A stretch of DNA of 64,000 bases from contig CANMSI010000002.1 of NCBI GenBank assembly GCA_947500575.1, positions 620,001-684,000 on the forward strand, written 5' to 3'. A program made the translations under genes and the position numbers. The notes under the pieces are model-generated. The model was not told the DNA's origin. It worked only from the letters and a program-made list of their open reading frames with translations, and searched no databases. The stretch comes from an uncultured Flavobacteriaceae bacterium. Its GTDB lineage: Bacteria; Bacteroidota; Bacteroidia; Flavobacteriales; Flavobacteriaceae. Within the stretch, counting starts at the first letter, position 1, and every line of letters begins with the position of its first letter. Below, piece by piece: positions 8,863-18,591 of the stretch.

Positions 8863-10674
8863 ATGTCTAAAATTGTAGCCGCTTCACTGATTATAGATGG
8901 ATCCGTTTTCTTACCAAAATCTAGCTATAGAGTTACCATTGAACAAAGTGTAGGTTCTCATAGTGCTTTCAGAGTAATTTTTCCATCCAACACTACTGAA
9001 GGATATGGCGGTACCCTTATGAACAATTCATTAAAATATGTAGGGAAGAAAATATCCATTGGACTAGACGAGGGAGCTATGGAATTTGTAGGCATAATTA
9101 CATCAGTAGATGTGCAAAAAGGAAATGGTGCAGCCGGAATTTTAGTGCTTTCTGGCTACAGTCCTAGCATTCTACTATCAAGGTCTGTTCAATGTTTTAG
9201 CTATGAAGAAGGCACTTCTTTTAGTCAGGTAATAGCCGATACTTTTAAAGACCATGCAGCGGATCTTTTAAAAACAAGTACCGGCACTGGTACGGATCTT
9301 AAACTTCCCTATACAGTGCAGTACAATGAAAGTGATTTTGATTTTATTCAAAGAATGTGCATGCGATATGGTATATGGATGTACGATAACGGTAAGGAAT
9401 TCTGTGTTGGACGCAGTGGTGATAAACAATTACAAGGAATCTACGGTGAAGATATACAGGCGTTTAATGTTTCTGCCAACTTGCAAGGACAAGCTTTTGG
9501 ACTGAAATCACATGATTGGATGAACGATACCGCCCTAGAAGCAGATTCAGCGGCGCATCAGCCACAAGGGTCGCATTCCTACTTAGATGTAGTAAAAAAA
9601 GAATCGGACGCTGTATTTTCGAAAAAAGGGAATTATAACTGGGTACACGATCAAAACGAATTTAGTGGACAACAAGGTGTCGATAATACCACGAAAGTGG
9701 CAACCCTTGGAAAGGCCGCTGGGATGATTATAGCCTCAGGAACTTCTGAAATTACATCCCTTAGAGTTGGAGATACGCTCTCTGTAGAAGGACTTAATTT
9801 TACAGATGCTACAAAGAAAGACCCTTTTGGATCTTATATGATTACCAAAATAACACATCAATTTGATCATAGCGGACATTACCGTAATGAATTTGAAGGT
9901 GTTCCAGACGGAACAGTACATCCTACTTATAGCAACGTATTTAGTATCCCCAAGGCGGAAGCACAACGCGGAATTGTTCTAGACAATGCCGATCCTGATG
10001 GAATGGGAAGAATAAAAGTGCAATTCAATTGGCAAAAACCAATGGGTACCGCTACCCCCTGGATCAAAATGTTGACCCCCTATGCAGGGTCTGATAAAGG
10101 CTTCTATATGATTCCTGAAATCGGTGAAGAAGTTTTAGTTGGGTTTGAAAGCGATAATCCTGAAAGGCCCTATGTGTTAAGCGCAGCTTACAATCAAAGC
10201 CAGAACAGTAGTTTTGCAGATGCCGATAATAATTTAAAAGCTATCAAAACAAGAAGTGGGCATATTATTGAACTGAATGATACAGATGGAGGAGAAATAA
10301 TAACTATAAAGGATAAAAACGAAAATATTTTCACCATCGACACCGTCAAAAATGACATCACTATTAATGCGAATAATAATATCACTTTAAATGCTGTTGA
10401 AACTATTCAGCTTTCTGCGAAGAATATTGAATTAAAAGCTATTGAAGATGTGATTGAAGATGCGGGGAAAAGTATTAGTGAAACTGCAGGCGAAAATCAT
10501 AATATTATTGCGAAAAACAAAAATGTGGTAGTAGAAGAAAGTAGTACAGAACAATCTAAAGTATCTGAAAAAATTGCAGAAGAAGTAGTGGTGAATAGTA
10601 CTGCCAAAAACATGACATTATTTTCTGAGAAATCTGTAGATATTCAGAGTAATGAAAAAGTGAAACTCTATTAA
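8863..10674 (+). CDS. vgrG: T6SS spike protein VgrG (TssI)
   Basis: The 603-residue protein has an N-terminal gp27-like part (about 1-350), then a gp5-like OB fold from about residue 369 (GIVLDNADPDGMGRIKVQF, with the W-K-x-x-x-PYAG element after it). The C-terminal triple-stranded beta-helix (about 470-603) shows repeating short hydrophobic/polar units such as NNITLNAVETIQLSAKNIEL. VgrG trimers form the spike on the Hcp tube and carry tip and effector proteins. No extra C-terminal toxin domain is present, so cargo must be a separate protein, presumably the genes that follow. The 127-base upstream gap is AT-rich with T-runs. I could not fix a promoter in it. Confidence 0.92.
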   Translation: MSKIVAASLIIDGSVFLPKSSYRVTIEQSVGSHSAFRVIFPSNTTEGYGGTLMNNSLKYVGKKISIGLDEGAMEFVGIITSVDVQKGNGAAGILVLSGYSPSILLSRSVQCFSYEEGTSFSQVIADTFKDHAADLLKTSTGTGTDLKLPYTVQYNESDFDFIQRMCMRYGIWMYDNGKEFCVGRSGDKQLQGIYGEDIQAFNVSANLQGQAFGLKSHDWMNDTALEADSAAHQPQGSHSYLDVVKKESDAVFSKKGNYNWVHDQNEFSGQQGVDNTTKVATLGKAAGMIIASGTSEITSLRVGDTLSVEGLNFTDATKKDPFGSYMITKITHQFDHSGHYRNEFEGVPDGTVHPTYSNVFSIPKAEAQRGIVLDNADPDGMGRIKVQFNWQKPMGTATPWIKMLTPYAGSDKGFYMIPEIGEEVLVGFESDNPERPYVLSAAYNQSQNSSFADADNNLKAIKTRSGHIIELNDTDGGEIITIKDKNENIFTIDTVKNDITINANNNITLNAVETIQLSAKNIELKAIEDVIEDAGKSISETAGENHNIIAKNKNVVVEESSTEQSKVSEKIAEEVVVNSTAKNMTLFSEKSVDIQSNEKVKLY

Positions 10675-10686
10675 TAGCGAAGTAGC

Positions 10687-11619
10687 TTGGAAGAACCTGT
10701 AGAATTTCAACCGAACCATACCTTAAGTTTAAACCCGCATAATTTAAAACGGGTGTATGGTATTACCGTTGAATTTAATCAGGATGGCAAAGAAAAACAA
10801 GTCATTCGATATGAACTAGAGGTACTTGCCGAAAAGAACAAGAAAACAAAAACATGGCTTTTTCAATTTGATAGAAGAAATATGTTTATCAATATGAAGA
10901 AACCAGATACCATTGCAGAAAAGTTAGCATATGAATGTGGACAGGTAATGTATCCTTTGCAAATAGAAGTCACTGGCAATTGGTCTAAACGAATTGTAAA
11001 AAGTAGAAGTCTTGCTAAAGAGCAATTAAAGGAATTAGAGGAGAAAACAAGAGCCATTTATAACAGTGGTATTATTGATGATTATTTTGAAAAGGCTTGG
11101 GAAACATTAGATGATACAAACAAATATATAAGAGCCGTAGAACAGAATCTTTTTTTATCGTTTTTTTTTGCTCCCTTGTATGAACGTTATAATATGCTCG
11201 AAAATATAGCTGAAACGGAAATGCAGTTACCCATTATTCCTTTTTGCAAACCTGTGCTGTATAATACCGTTCAAAAAGTGATGCCAAACTATACACGTTA
11301 TAATACGATCACGGTAATACAAGACGGGGAAATTAGGGATGGTAGAACCGAAAAAGATTTTTTAAATCGTTTTGATGAGCCCGTATTTATTGGTAAAGGG
11401 CAATCCAAAAAGACCAAAGGTAAATTGCAGGCGAAGTATGAATTAAATATGGATACAAGGGTATTGCATTCCTTAACTGCTAAAGGCAGTATTGATTTGC
11501 CTAAGAAACAAGGCAGATCTTTTGAATTGCAAGCTTACTATTTATCTGAACGCAACAAAGTAATAAAAGATAGTGTTATAGTACCTATACAACCTACCAA
11601 AAAGAAAAAAGATGAGTAG
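10687..11619 (+). CDS. unknown protein between vgrG and PAAR-like gene; candidate effector adaptor
   Basis: I do not recognise a family. The TTG at 10687 is the only sensible start: a stop lies four codons upstream, there is no earlier ATG, and the first in-frame ATG would remove more than 60 residues. The 310-residue product has no signal peptide or membrane span. It has a beta-rich first part, a central helical section (about 98-180) and a Lys-rich C-terminus. It begins 12 bases after vgrG and overlaps the DUF4280 gene by 8 bases, so the three are coupled. Proteobacterial T6SS islands place effector chaperones or adaptors exactly here. An adaptor role for this protein is inference from position only. 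Confidence 0.7.
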   Translation: MEEPVEFQPNHTLSLNPHNLKRVYGITVEFNQDGKEKQVIRYELEVLAEKNKKTKTWLFQFDRRNMFINMKKPDTIAEKLAYECGQVMYPLQIEVTGNWSKRIVKSRSLAKEQLKELEEKTRAIYNSGIIDDYFEKAWETLDDTNKYIRAVEQNLFLSFFFAPLYERYNMLENIAETEMQLPIIPFCKPVLYNTVQKVMPNYTRYNTITVIQDGEIRDGRTEKDFLNRFDEPVFIGKGQSKKTKGKLQAKYELNMDTRVLHSLTAKGSIDLPKKQGRSFELQAYYLSERNKVIKDSVIVPIQPTKKKKDE

Positions 11620-12106
11620 CGAAAAGATTTTGGTATGCCAAGGAGCTATGTGTCAGTGCAAACAGGGATTTGCACCAGACAAACTCAAGGTGCTTAGTCA
11701 TAAGAAATACTATATCAATGATAGTAGCGGTGGTGATAAGTTGGTGGGTAATACCATGGATTTAGGAATTCCCTTTGAAGCTGGCACTTTTGGACAATGT
11801 AAGCTGCAACCCTCAGGAAGTAGTTATTTACCTTGTGTACCAAGCATTGTAAAATGGGATAAGTTTTACGAAAAAGTAGAATTGGGAAATGGAGGAATGA
11901 TCCTTACCGAAGAAAGCAAAGGTGTATGTGCTATTGCTGGGAGTCCTGTTGTAGAGTTTATGACCAATGGACAAATGGGTGCCCCACAGGCATCTAATTT
12001 TGAAGAGGAAGATGAGAATGTGCAAAACCAATTGAATCCACTAGTAAATCCAGAAGAAATAATTAATGATGACCCTTTTAAAGGGGTCACCGCAAAATCT
12101 GTTTAA
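11612..12106 (+). CDS. DUF4280 PAAR-like T6SS tip protein
   Basis: The 164-residue protein matches the DUF4280/PAAR-like pattern: an N-terminal VCQGAMCQCKQG cysteine cluster, then GQCKLQPSGSSYLPCVP, and a later GVCAIAGSPVVEF strand. The repeated short Cys-containing hairpins fit a cone-shaped tip that caps the VgrG spike, as PAAR proteins do. The C-terminal 35 residues are acidic and probably disordered. It overlaps the upstream gene by 8 bases and ends 9 bases before the large candidate effector gene. The combination vgrG, unknown protein, DUF4280, large protein and lipoprotein reads as one cargo module. Confidence 0.82.
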   Translation: MSSEKILVCQGAMCQCKQGFAPDKLKVLSHKKYYINDSSGGDKLVGNTMDLGIPFEAGTFGQCKLQPSGSSYLPCVPSIVKWDKFYEKVELGNGGMILTEESKGVCAIAGSPVVEFMTNGQMGAPQASNFEEEDENVQNQLNPLVNPEEIINDDPFKGVTAKSV

Positions 12107-12115
12107 ATTGCTTTT

Positions 12116-14929
12116 ATGTCGTCCATAGGAATCAAAACATTAAGCTTAGTTAGTAGCAATCCTGGCGTTACGCTACAGGAAGGTGTCTCCATTAATGGAA
12201 AACCTCATAAATTGCTCAAAATAAAACTTGGGTTTGAAGCTCATATGGAAATTGAGGTCTTTTTTACAAGTATTATGGCTACCACGGAAATTAGAAATAA
12301 AGCAAAATGGATTTGGGCCATTCAAGACGATACTACCAAAGAATGGACTTTAAATGGTTGGACTGACCCAAAAGACATTCCAATTGAGATTAATGGGAAA
12401 GAGACCACTCAATATGCAGACTCTCCGCGTGTTTTGATCACTACAAGTGAAGAACATAGCTTGGGCAATCTTTATTGGCTAGAAGCTTTTGTACATTATC
12501 CGGAAATGCCAAACGCTTCTATACCCAAAGGTGTTTATGTTACTTTTGAAGATTCTCCGATGCTCAAAAAAGCATGTTTTTCAGACAAAGGTTTTTGTAA
12601 TTTCACAGCAAAAGAATTGCAATATATCCCGGTAGCACAATATGGGAAGACCATTAATCTTTTCTTGAGTACGTATAAATTACCCGACCCAAATTTAAGA
12701 CACCATAATTATGGTTCGTTCAAAGTTACCATCTTTTCAAAAAAAACAGGAAAAGCGGTACAGGATGAAATCATTTATCAACAAGAAGCCGAAGGTGTTG
12801 ACTCTTTCCTTGGAACCACTAAATTGTCCCTTTTGGTTTCTGAAGAATGGCGCGCTAAAGTAAATCATAAAGAGAAGACGGAGGAAGAGTTTTACGCAGA
12901 AATAACACCTATTTTTAATGAAAATAAAAATGCCACCTTAGCTTCTAAAGGATTCCCTAGAAGACCTATGATGGGTTTAAATAGAGAAAGATTTGAACCT
13001 ACGGAAGCCCCAAATGATGATGATGTTCTTATTTCTTACTACCAACCTAAAAGATTAACGCTATGGTCTAGCTTCACTGCCGCTAGAGTCAACAGTAAAC
13101 AAACGGATTACGAAGAGACCGAATTAGACACAGACAACAGCATTAATACGTTTAAGGTTATATATAATACAGGAGAAGAGATATTGCTTGAGCGCGCAAA
13201 TAAGGTGGGAGAGCAAATGGCAACAATTGCGGATACTAATCATGAATGTATTCCAAACGCATATGAATGTAAATACACCTCTATTAAGCTCACAGAACCA
13301 GATCGAAGTGAACCAATTATAATTTTGGAAGAGAATGATCAATCTGAAGTAAAAGATCTAACGGCTACTGCTGTTGAAATAATTTCAGGAGACGATAAAA
13401 AGAAAGATGTCAAAATTATTCTGGGAGATTTGACTTATGCAGAAACCCCTGTTGAGTGCCTAAAAATTGGCAGGTACCATGAGACGGCGGAAGATGTCTT
13501 TGGCATGAATGAAGCTTTAATGCATCTTCAATGGTTGAAAAAAGAAGACGTAATCGTTAAGGAAAATGAATTAACCTTAAAATTAAAATACAACTACAAC
13601 GAAAGTTACGAAAGCCAAATCCTTGACTTTTTAGCATTAAAAACGGGTTTTTTAAAAGGAGGTATCCTAGAATTGAAAAATATTTGGGTTATAAAATATC
13701 TGATCAAAATAGCAAAAGGAGAATCTTTAGCTCAAAATTATTTCGTTCCTATATCTACTTGTAGATATCCATATCAAAAGGTACTCATAGACGTCTACCC
13801 CGATATGAAGTGGATTATTAATGTGAATTATAACATCCAAACTCCAATATATTATAAATCAACTTCCGCCTTAAACAACTTCTATGCTAAACATAGTGCT
13901 TTAGACGGGAATAGTACAAGCAATTCTAGAAAAAGAAAAGGTAATATTGATGGTAATATTACAAATGCATTGATGGGTGATGTAGGCCAGAAATCAAGTT
14001 TTGAAGTAGGTATAGAATGTGAATTAAGTGGAAGATCTCCTCTAAATTTAAATACTGAATTCGCCGAAAAAATAAGAGGCATACTTGCCCCTATTCTATG
14101 GATTCATGATAAATTAAATTCTGACATTGGTGTTTCTAATGCAAAGAAAGAAAATAATCGGTTAAAAGCATCTGGTAGATCCGGTTTATTAAAAAGGTTG
14201 AGTCGAGCACCAATGAGTTTTACACTGGTTTCTCCAAAAATTGGTTTTGGAGTAGGTATTGGATACGGAGAGACAGAGGGTTTTAAAATAGGTTATGAGT
14301 TAGAAGGCAGACTTATAATGAATCCAATAATCGGAGCTGATATAAAATTGGATGTACTTGCACTAGGAAGTAAGTTTAAACCATGGGGGGCAATTATAGA
14401 CGCTTTAGACATTGTATCATGGGCTGTTGGATTTTGTTCTGGCGGAAAAGCTGAACTCGACTATAAAATAGATATCATCTTTAGTGCCGAGGTTAAATTA
14501 CTTGGTACCGGATCGTCTGATGGCTCCACCACTCCAGCTGACATCCACTATAATTTTCTTAGCAAAAGGTTTGGTGGAAATGTTGCCATACAGGGAAAAT
14601 TAACTGGAAAGATAGAAGCGAGTATTGAAATGAAATACTTGGTGGAAGAAGAATCGAATAAAAAATTCAAACAAGTTAAACCAAACAAGAAAAAAGCCTT
14701 TGAATTGGGCGTTGGAATCGAAGCGGAATCATATGTTACTTTAACCCTAGGCAAGAATTGGGGGGTTAAAGATGATTTTTCTGCGGACTTTTATTTTTCT
14801 GGTGTTACTATGAAAGTATGGGTGAAAGCTGGATTTGCAAAACCAGGGGATAAACCTAAACTTGTTAACTTAGTGCCAGACGTAGATAAATCTTTTAATA
14901 TCCTTAAAAATAAAGGAGAATATAAATAA
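12116..14929 (+). CDS. candidate T6SS effector, 937 aa, unknown toxin domain
   Basis: No known enzyme motif is visible. There is no signal peptide. Residues 1 to about 280 are beta-rich and may be the part that docks on the PAAR-like tip. The middle is charged, with scattered Cys. From about residue 700 the protein changes: Gly-rich amphipathic strands (FGVGIGYGETEGFKIGYELEG), a hydrophobic helix near IIDALDIVSWAVGF, then more alternating strands up to the C-terminus. This is the look of a membrane-inserting or pore-forming domain, but that is inference. It follows the DUF4280 gene by 9 bases and its stop overlaps the start of a lipoprotein gene (TAATG), the usual layout of an effector and its immunity gene. 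It could instead be a structural or adhesive cargo protein. Confidence 0.6.
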   Translation: MSSIGIKTLSLVSSNPGVTLQEGVSINGKPHKLLKIKLGFEAHMEIEVFFTSIMATTEIRNKAKWIWAIQDDTTKEWTLNGWTDPKDIPIEINGKETTQYADSPRVLITTSEEHSLGNLYWLEAFVHYPEMPNASIPKGVYVTFEDSPMLKKACFSDKGFCNFTAKELQYIPVAQYGKTINLFLSTYKLPDPNLRHHNYGSFKVTIFSKKTGKAVQDEIIYQQEAEGVDSFLGTTKLSLLVSEEWRAKVNHKEKTEEEFYAEITPIFNENKNATLASKGFPRRPMMGLNRERFEPTEAPNDDDVLISYYQPKRLTLWSSFTAARVNSKQTDYEETELDTDNSINTFKVIYNTGEEILLERANKVGEQMATIADTNHECIPNAYECKYTSIKLTEPDRSEPIIILEENDQSEVKDLTATAVEIISGDDKKKDVKIILGDLTYAETPVECLKIGRYHETAEDVFGMNEALMHLQWLKKEDVIVKENELTLKLKYNYNESYESQILDFLALKTGFLKGGILELKNIWVIKYLIKIAKGESLAQNYFVPISTCRYPYQKVLIDVYPDMKWIINVNYNIQTPIYYKSTSALNNFYAKHSALDGNSTSNSRKRKGNIDGNITNALMGDVGQKSSFEVGIECELSGRSPLNLNTEFAEKIRGILAPILWIHDKLNSDIGVSNAKKENNRLKASGRSGLLKRLSRAPMSFTLVSPKIGFGVGIGYGETEGFKIGYELEGRLIMNPIIGADIKLDVLALGSKFKPWGAIIDALDIVSWAVGFCSGGKAELDYKIDIIFSAEVKLLGTGSSDGSTTPADIHYNFLSKRFGGNVAIQGKLTGKIEASIEMKYLVEEESNKKFKQVKPNKKKAFELGVGIEAESYVTLTLGKNWGVKDDFSADFYFSGVTMKVWVKAGFAKPGDKPKLVNLVPDVDKSFNILKNKGEYK

Positions 14930-15885
14930 TGAGTATTTTCAAAAACAAATTGTTTGCTTTTAGCCTGTTACTATTTCTTTTTTCCTGTAATCAGAGTAAA
15001 AAGGAAACTAGTCAAGAACTAAATAAAAACATTAATAACAAAATAACAGTGAAAAAAGACGCTAAAAAATATTCTGTTTACTATGAATTAAATCTTCCTT
15101 TTGAAATTTTAGTTAATGATATGGTTGTGGAAAAAAATTTAGAGATTGGGATGGATGGTCCTGATCAAATTAATCAATTCATTATAGAAAATGGATCTCA
15201 AAAAATAAAAATAAAGGCAATTCACCCTTATGCAGAAAATGGTGGAAAAATACAACCACAAGATATACCTCTAATTAACGAACGTCTTGCCATTTATTTA
15301 AAAGATTCAACCATTAATGATAGTAAATTACAGCTTATTACAGCACTTCAATTTCCGGAAATAGAAGAAGAAACCCCATATATAGAACATGAGTGGACTT
15401 TTGATGCTGAAGTTCCTTTTAAACTTAACGGTTGGGCAAACTCAAAGAATTTGACCCAAATGGATAAAGAAGAGCTTAAGAAAAAAGTGATCCAAAAGTT
15501 CAGAGATCTTAGGAATTTGTTAGAATCTGGACAGGCAAATAGTTTTATGAAGGAACTTAAAAACTGCCATAATGATTTTTACACTGCAAACTATTTTGAT
15601 AATAATCAAATTAAAGAATATGAATCAAACCTCACTACTTTCTATAATGAGCATAAGGAACATATGATTCTATTTGAGGATAATGTTGCCATTAAAATAA
15701 TGGGGGACGGAAAAGTAGTTTCTCTAGAGCTTATAGGTCATTTCCAAGGCCAAGGGGTTTTAACGGCTATAGATAAAGAACAAAAAACACTTTATTTAAA
15801 TTACGTGATGCTTCACATTCCTAAAAATAGTGATGAATTAGAGATCGTAAGGATCAACAGTAAATTAACCTCAATGGATGATTAA
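14929..15885 (+). CDS. lipoprotein, candidate immunity protein for the 937-aa effector
   Basis: The 318-residue protein begins with a lipoprotein signal peptide ending in LFSC (lipidated Cys at residue 20), then a Lys/Asn-rich linker. The rest is a soluble alpha/beta domain I cannot assign; it contains two parts, a beta-rich one (about 45-160) and a helical one (about 170-240). The start codon shares one base with the stop of the preceding gene, so translation is probably coupled. Immunity proteins that act outside the cytoplasm are often lipoproteins, which would place the effector target in the periplasm or membrane. The coding sequence is visibly richer in A and T than the tss genes, as is common for transferred effector-immunity pairs. 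Confidence 0.6.
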   Translation: MSIFKNKLFAFSLLLFLFSCNQSKKETSQELNKNINNKITVKKDAKKYSVYYELNLPFEILVNDMVVEKNLEIGMDGPDQINQFIIENGSQKIKIKAIHPYAENGGKIQPQDIPLINERLAIYLKDSTINDSKLQLITALQFPEIEEETPYIEHEWTFDAEVPFKLNGWANSKNLTQMDKEELKKKVIQKFRDLRNLLESGQANSFMKELKNCHNDFYTANYFDNNQIKEYESNLTTFYNEHKEHMILFEDNVAIKIMGDGKVVSLELIGHFQGQGVLTAIDKEQKTLYLNYVMLHIPKNSDELEIVRINSKLTSMDD

Positions 15886-15898
15886 CAACCAAGTTAAA

Positions 15899-16807
15899 TT
15901 ACATCTTATCCAATCGGAGTACCAATTTCTGTTTTCCTTTTAAAGCATCCAACATTACATATACTTGCTGGTCACTTCCCAAACTAAAGTTCTTAAAAAC
16001 ATATACCATAGAAGCGCTATTTCCTGCCGATATCACTTTCTGATAATTATAAGCATACAAAACCTGCATCTTTAAAGGAGCAGTATTCGATTTGGTTTTT
16101 ACAAAAAACTGAGGCTCCTGCATCTGATAATCTTCAGCCAAACGGTTTTCAATCTCTAAGGTTACATAGACTTCATTCATATCTTCAATAACCGATTTTA
16201 CCCCCATCCGAATTCCGCCTATCTCGGTATTTTTATCCTTTAAGCGCGCTTCTTGCATATAGTTATTTTCACAAAATATACGGTAGTACTCCAAACGATC
16301 CATTTCGTATAACGTGTGTGCCCTCCCACCTTTATTCTTAGATACTACAGCGGTTTCCGTTTTCGATGTCTCTCTTTTCAACGATTTCTCGTTTGATACA
16401 CTTTTATCAGAAGAAATAGTCTTTGGTTTTTGAGTAGACACTTCTTTGGATTTCGCATGTGCAACAGCACCAGCTGCTTGTTCTTTAGAAAGCACATAGG
16501 TAAAGTTTTCTATCTTCTCACCATAAATTAGAGAGAAGGAAAAAATTAGTCCATCTATTGTAATAACTGTTAAATTACTGTTGGTTCCTTTACGACCTCT
16601 TAAAGTACCTAGATTTTCATTTGTATTGTAAACGAATTGAAAGTTATTTGCTGGTGCAATTACTTTATCAATTTCGGAGGGAAAAAACAGGGTTACGGTA
16701 AAATTCTCATTAGCGGTTACTGCAATAGGCCCTCTATTTGCAAAAGCTGTTGCACTATTCAATAGACAGCTTAAAACAAGTACACAAATGGTAGAATACA
16801 ATTTCAT
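15899..16807 (-). CDS. DUF4138 (TraN-like) secreted protein
   Basis: From the ATG at 16807 the product has 302 residues and a classic signal peptide (MKLYSTICVLVLSCLLNSA, cleaved near AFA). An ATG at 16888 would add 27 residues ahead of the signal and run through a hairpin, so I reject it. The first domain (about 25-115) matches DUF4138: LFFP, then SNLTVITIDGLIFSFSLIY. A Lys/Ser-rich linker (about 120-165) leads to a C-terminal domain. DUF4138 proteins are known as TraN of Bacteroidota conjugative transposons, which are outer-envelope components. No other tra gene is visible here. It converges on the effector operon with only 13 bases between stop codons. Confidence 0.72.
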   Translation of the reverse strand: MKLYSTICVLVLSCLLNSATAFANRGPIAVTANENFTVTLFFPSEIDKVIAPANNFQFVYNTNENLGTLRGRKGTNSNLTVITIDGLIFSFSLIYGEKIENFTYVLSKEQAAGAVAHAKSKEVSTQKPKTISSDKSVSNEKSLKRETSKTETAVVSKNKGGRAHTLYEMDRLEYYRIFCENNYMQEARLKDKNTEIGGIRMGVKSVIEDMNEVYVTLEIENRLAEDYQMQEPQFFVKTKSNTAPLKMQVLYAYNYQKVISAGNSASMVYVFKNFSLGSDQQVYVMLDALKGKQKLVLRLDKM

Positions 16808-16868
16808 AAAACAATGATTTAGAGCAGTTTTGGGAATACTATAAATACAATTGTAAGAAAGATACCTC

Positions 16869-16894
16869 AAAATTGGAATCTCTGCCAATTTTTT
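16869..16894. terminator. terminator-like hairpin between gapN and the DUF4138 gene
   Basis: An 8-bp stem AAAATTGG/CCAATTTT with an 8-base loop is followed on the plus strand by a run of T. On the minus strand it would separate the ilv-gapN run from the DUF4138 gene. A second short hairpin, GGCTATA/TATAGCC, lies at 16903-16925. The stems are AT-rich, so strength is uncertain. Confidence 0.4.
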
Positions 16895-16943
16895 CGATAT
16901 ACGGCTATAGAATTTAGATATAGCCTTGCTTTCATGGATTCAG

Positions 16944-18533
16944 CTATAAAAGATAATCTGTACTTATAAAATTGGAAAGTTTTGTTTCCAATAACTTCTC
17001 TAGTATTTCATTATTCAACTCATTGTCTTTGGAAGCAACAAATGTTCTAATGGAAAATGAGCGCAAAGCATCATGAACACTTAAAGTGGCCACAGCAGAA
17101 TCTTTTCTTCCCGTAAAGGGATATACATCTGGACCTCGTTGACAAGAACTATTTAAGTTAACTCTGCATACCAGATTTGCCAACGCATCTATTAAGGGTG
17201 CCAAGGCATACACATCTTTACCAAACAAGCTCACCTGTTGCCCATAATTAGATTCAGCCATATTGTCTAAAGGTTCTTCAATATCTTTAAAAGTCACAAC
17301 AGGTATTACAGGTCCAAATTGTTCTTCCTCATAGACCCGCATATCTTTGCTAACGGGATGGAGTATGGCAGGCCAAATAAAATTGTCAAAATGAGTACCC
17401 CCTTTTTTGTTTACTACCATTGCACCTTTCTCTTTTGCATCGTCAATTAGTTCTTGAATATATGCGGATTTCCCAGGTTCGGGTAAGGGTGTTAATTTTA
17501 CACCATCATCCCATGGATTGCCAAATTTTAAAGCATCTACGCGTTTAGAGAAACGTTTATTAAACTCCTCGGCAATACTCTCGTGCACATAAACTACTTT
17601 TAAAGCGGTACAGCGCTGTCCATTGAAGGATAATGTACCTGCCAAGCACTCTTCAATAGCCAAGTCCAAATTGGCATCTGCTAAGACAATTGCTGGGTTT
17701 TTCGCTTCTAAACCTAGGACCAAACGAAGTCGATTGCTTTTTGGATGCTGCTCTTGCAAAGCGTTCGCCGATTTACTATTTCCAATAAGTGCCAGTACAT
17801 CTACCTTTCCAGTAGCCATTATTGGGCCTGCTACCGCCCTTCCTCTACCGAACAGAATATTCACTACCCCTTTCGGGAAACTACTTTGAAAAGCTTCTAA
17901 CAATGGGGTAATTAGCAATACGCCATGTTTTGCGGGCTTAAATATGGTAGTGTTTCCCATAATGATGGCAGGAATCAGTAATGCAAAGGTCTCATTCAAA
18001 GGATAATTATAAGGTCCTAAACACAATACTACTCCTAAAGGTCCTCTACGAATATGCGCATATACGCCTGCGTTTTTTTCAAATTTTGCGGAATCTCGAT
18101 CCAACTGCTTGTAATCCTCAATCGTATCATAAATATATTCAACGGTTCGATCAAACTCCTTTTGCGAATCTGGAAGCGACTTTCCAATCTCCCACATCAA
18201 TAGTTTTACAACTTCGTCTCGCTTGGTTTCCATTTTAGCGACAAAGTTTTCCATACATTCAATACGGTCTTTGACGCGCATGGTTGGCCAAGCACCTTGA
18301 CCTTTATTATAAGCCACTACAGCAGCATCTAAGGCATCTAAAGCCTCTCCCTCTCCCATTGTTGGAATACTCCCTAGTAAAGTAGGTGCATAGTCTGAAG
18401 TAGAAGATATTGTGGAATATACTTCTGTCACTTTTCCTGTCCACTCCTTTAATTCCCCTTTAACCAAATATTTTCTTTGATGTAAAGGACTATTGATTTG
18501 AAATTCTGATGGTATTGTTACTGAATCACTCAT
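16944..18533 (-). CDS. gapN: NADP-dependent non-phosphorylating glyceraldehyde-3-phosphate dehydrogenase
   Basis: This is a 529-residue member of the aldehyde dehydrogenase superfamily, of the long GapN-like form. Visible motifs are the PYNYPLNE cofactor-site segment, IFKPAKHG, and the catalytic Cys at about residue 308 in [10 protein letters not shown]. The C-terminal [22 protein letters not shown] segment is typical of GapN. The enzyme oxidises glyceraldehyde 3-phosphate to 3-phosphoglycerate and makes NADPH in the cytoplasm. It starts 58 bases after ilvC on the same strand with no clear terminator between, so it may be the last gene of the ilv operon; ilvC uses NADPH, which would make sense of the link. 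The substrate call is from overall similarity. Confidence 0.82.
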   Translation of the reverse strand: MSDSVTIPSEFQINSPLHQRKYLVKGELKEWTGKVTEVYSTISSTSDYAPTLLGSIPTMGEGEALDALDAAVVAYNKGQGAWPTMRVKDRIECMENFVAKMETKRDEVVKLLMWEIGKSLPDSQKEFDRTVEYIYDTIEDYKQLDRDSAKFEKNAGVYAHIRRGPLGVVLCLGPYNYPLNETFALLIPAIIMGNTTIFKPAKHGVLLITPLLEAFQSSFPKGVVNILFGRGRAVAGPIMATGKVDVLALIGNSKSANALQEQHPKSNRLRLVLGLEAKNPAIVLADANLDLAIEECLAGTLSFNGQRCTALKVVYVHESIAEEFNKRFSKRVDALKFGNPWDDGVKLTPLPEPGKSAYIQELIDDAKEKGAMVVNKKGGTHFDNFIWPAILHPVSKDMRVYEEEQFGPVIPVVTFKDIEEPLDNMAESNYGQQVSLFGKDVYALAPLIDALANLVCRVNLNSSCQRGPDVYPFTGRKDSAVATLSVHDALRSFSIRTFVASKDNELNNEILEKLLETKLSNFISTDYLL

Positions 18534-18591
18534 AGCATATAGTTGGTTACTATTCTAGATGGAAAATAATTGTTGGTTGAGCTACTTTTCT

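Noticed and set aside
16808-16888. N-terminal extension of the DUF4138 gene (start at 16888)
   Set aside because: It would put 27 residues ahead of an excellent signal peptide and cross a terminator-like hairpin, so the ATG at 16807 is preferred.
1-16900. T6SS locus as part of a conjugative element, because of the TraN-like gene
   Set aside because: No other tra, mob or integrase gene, direct repeat or tRNA target is visible in the window.
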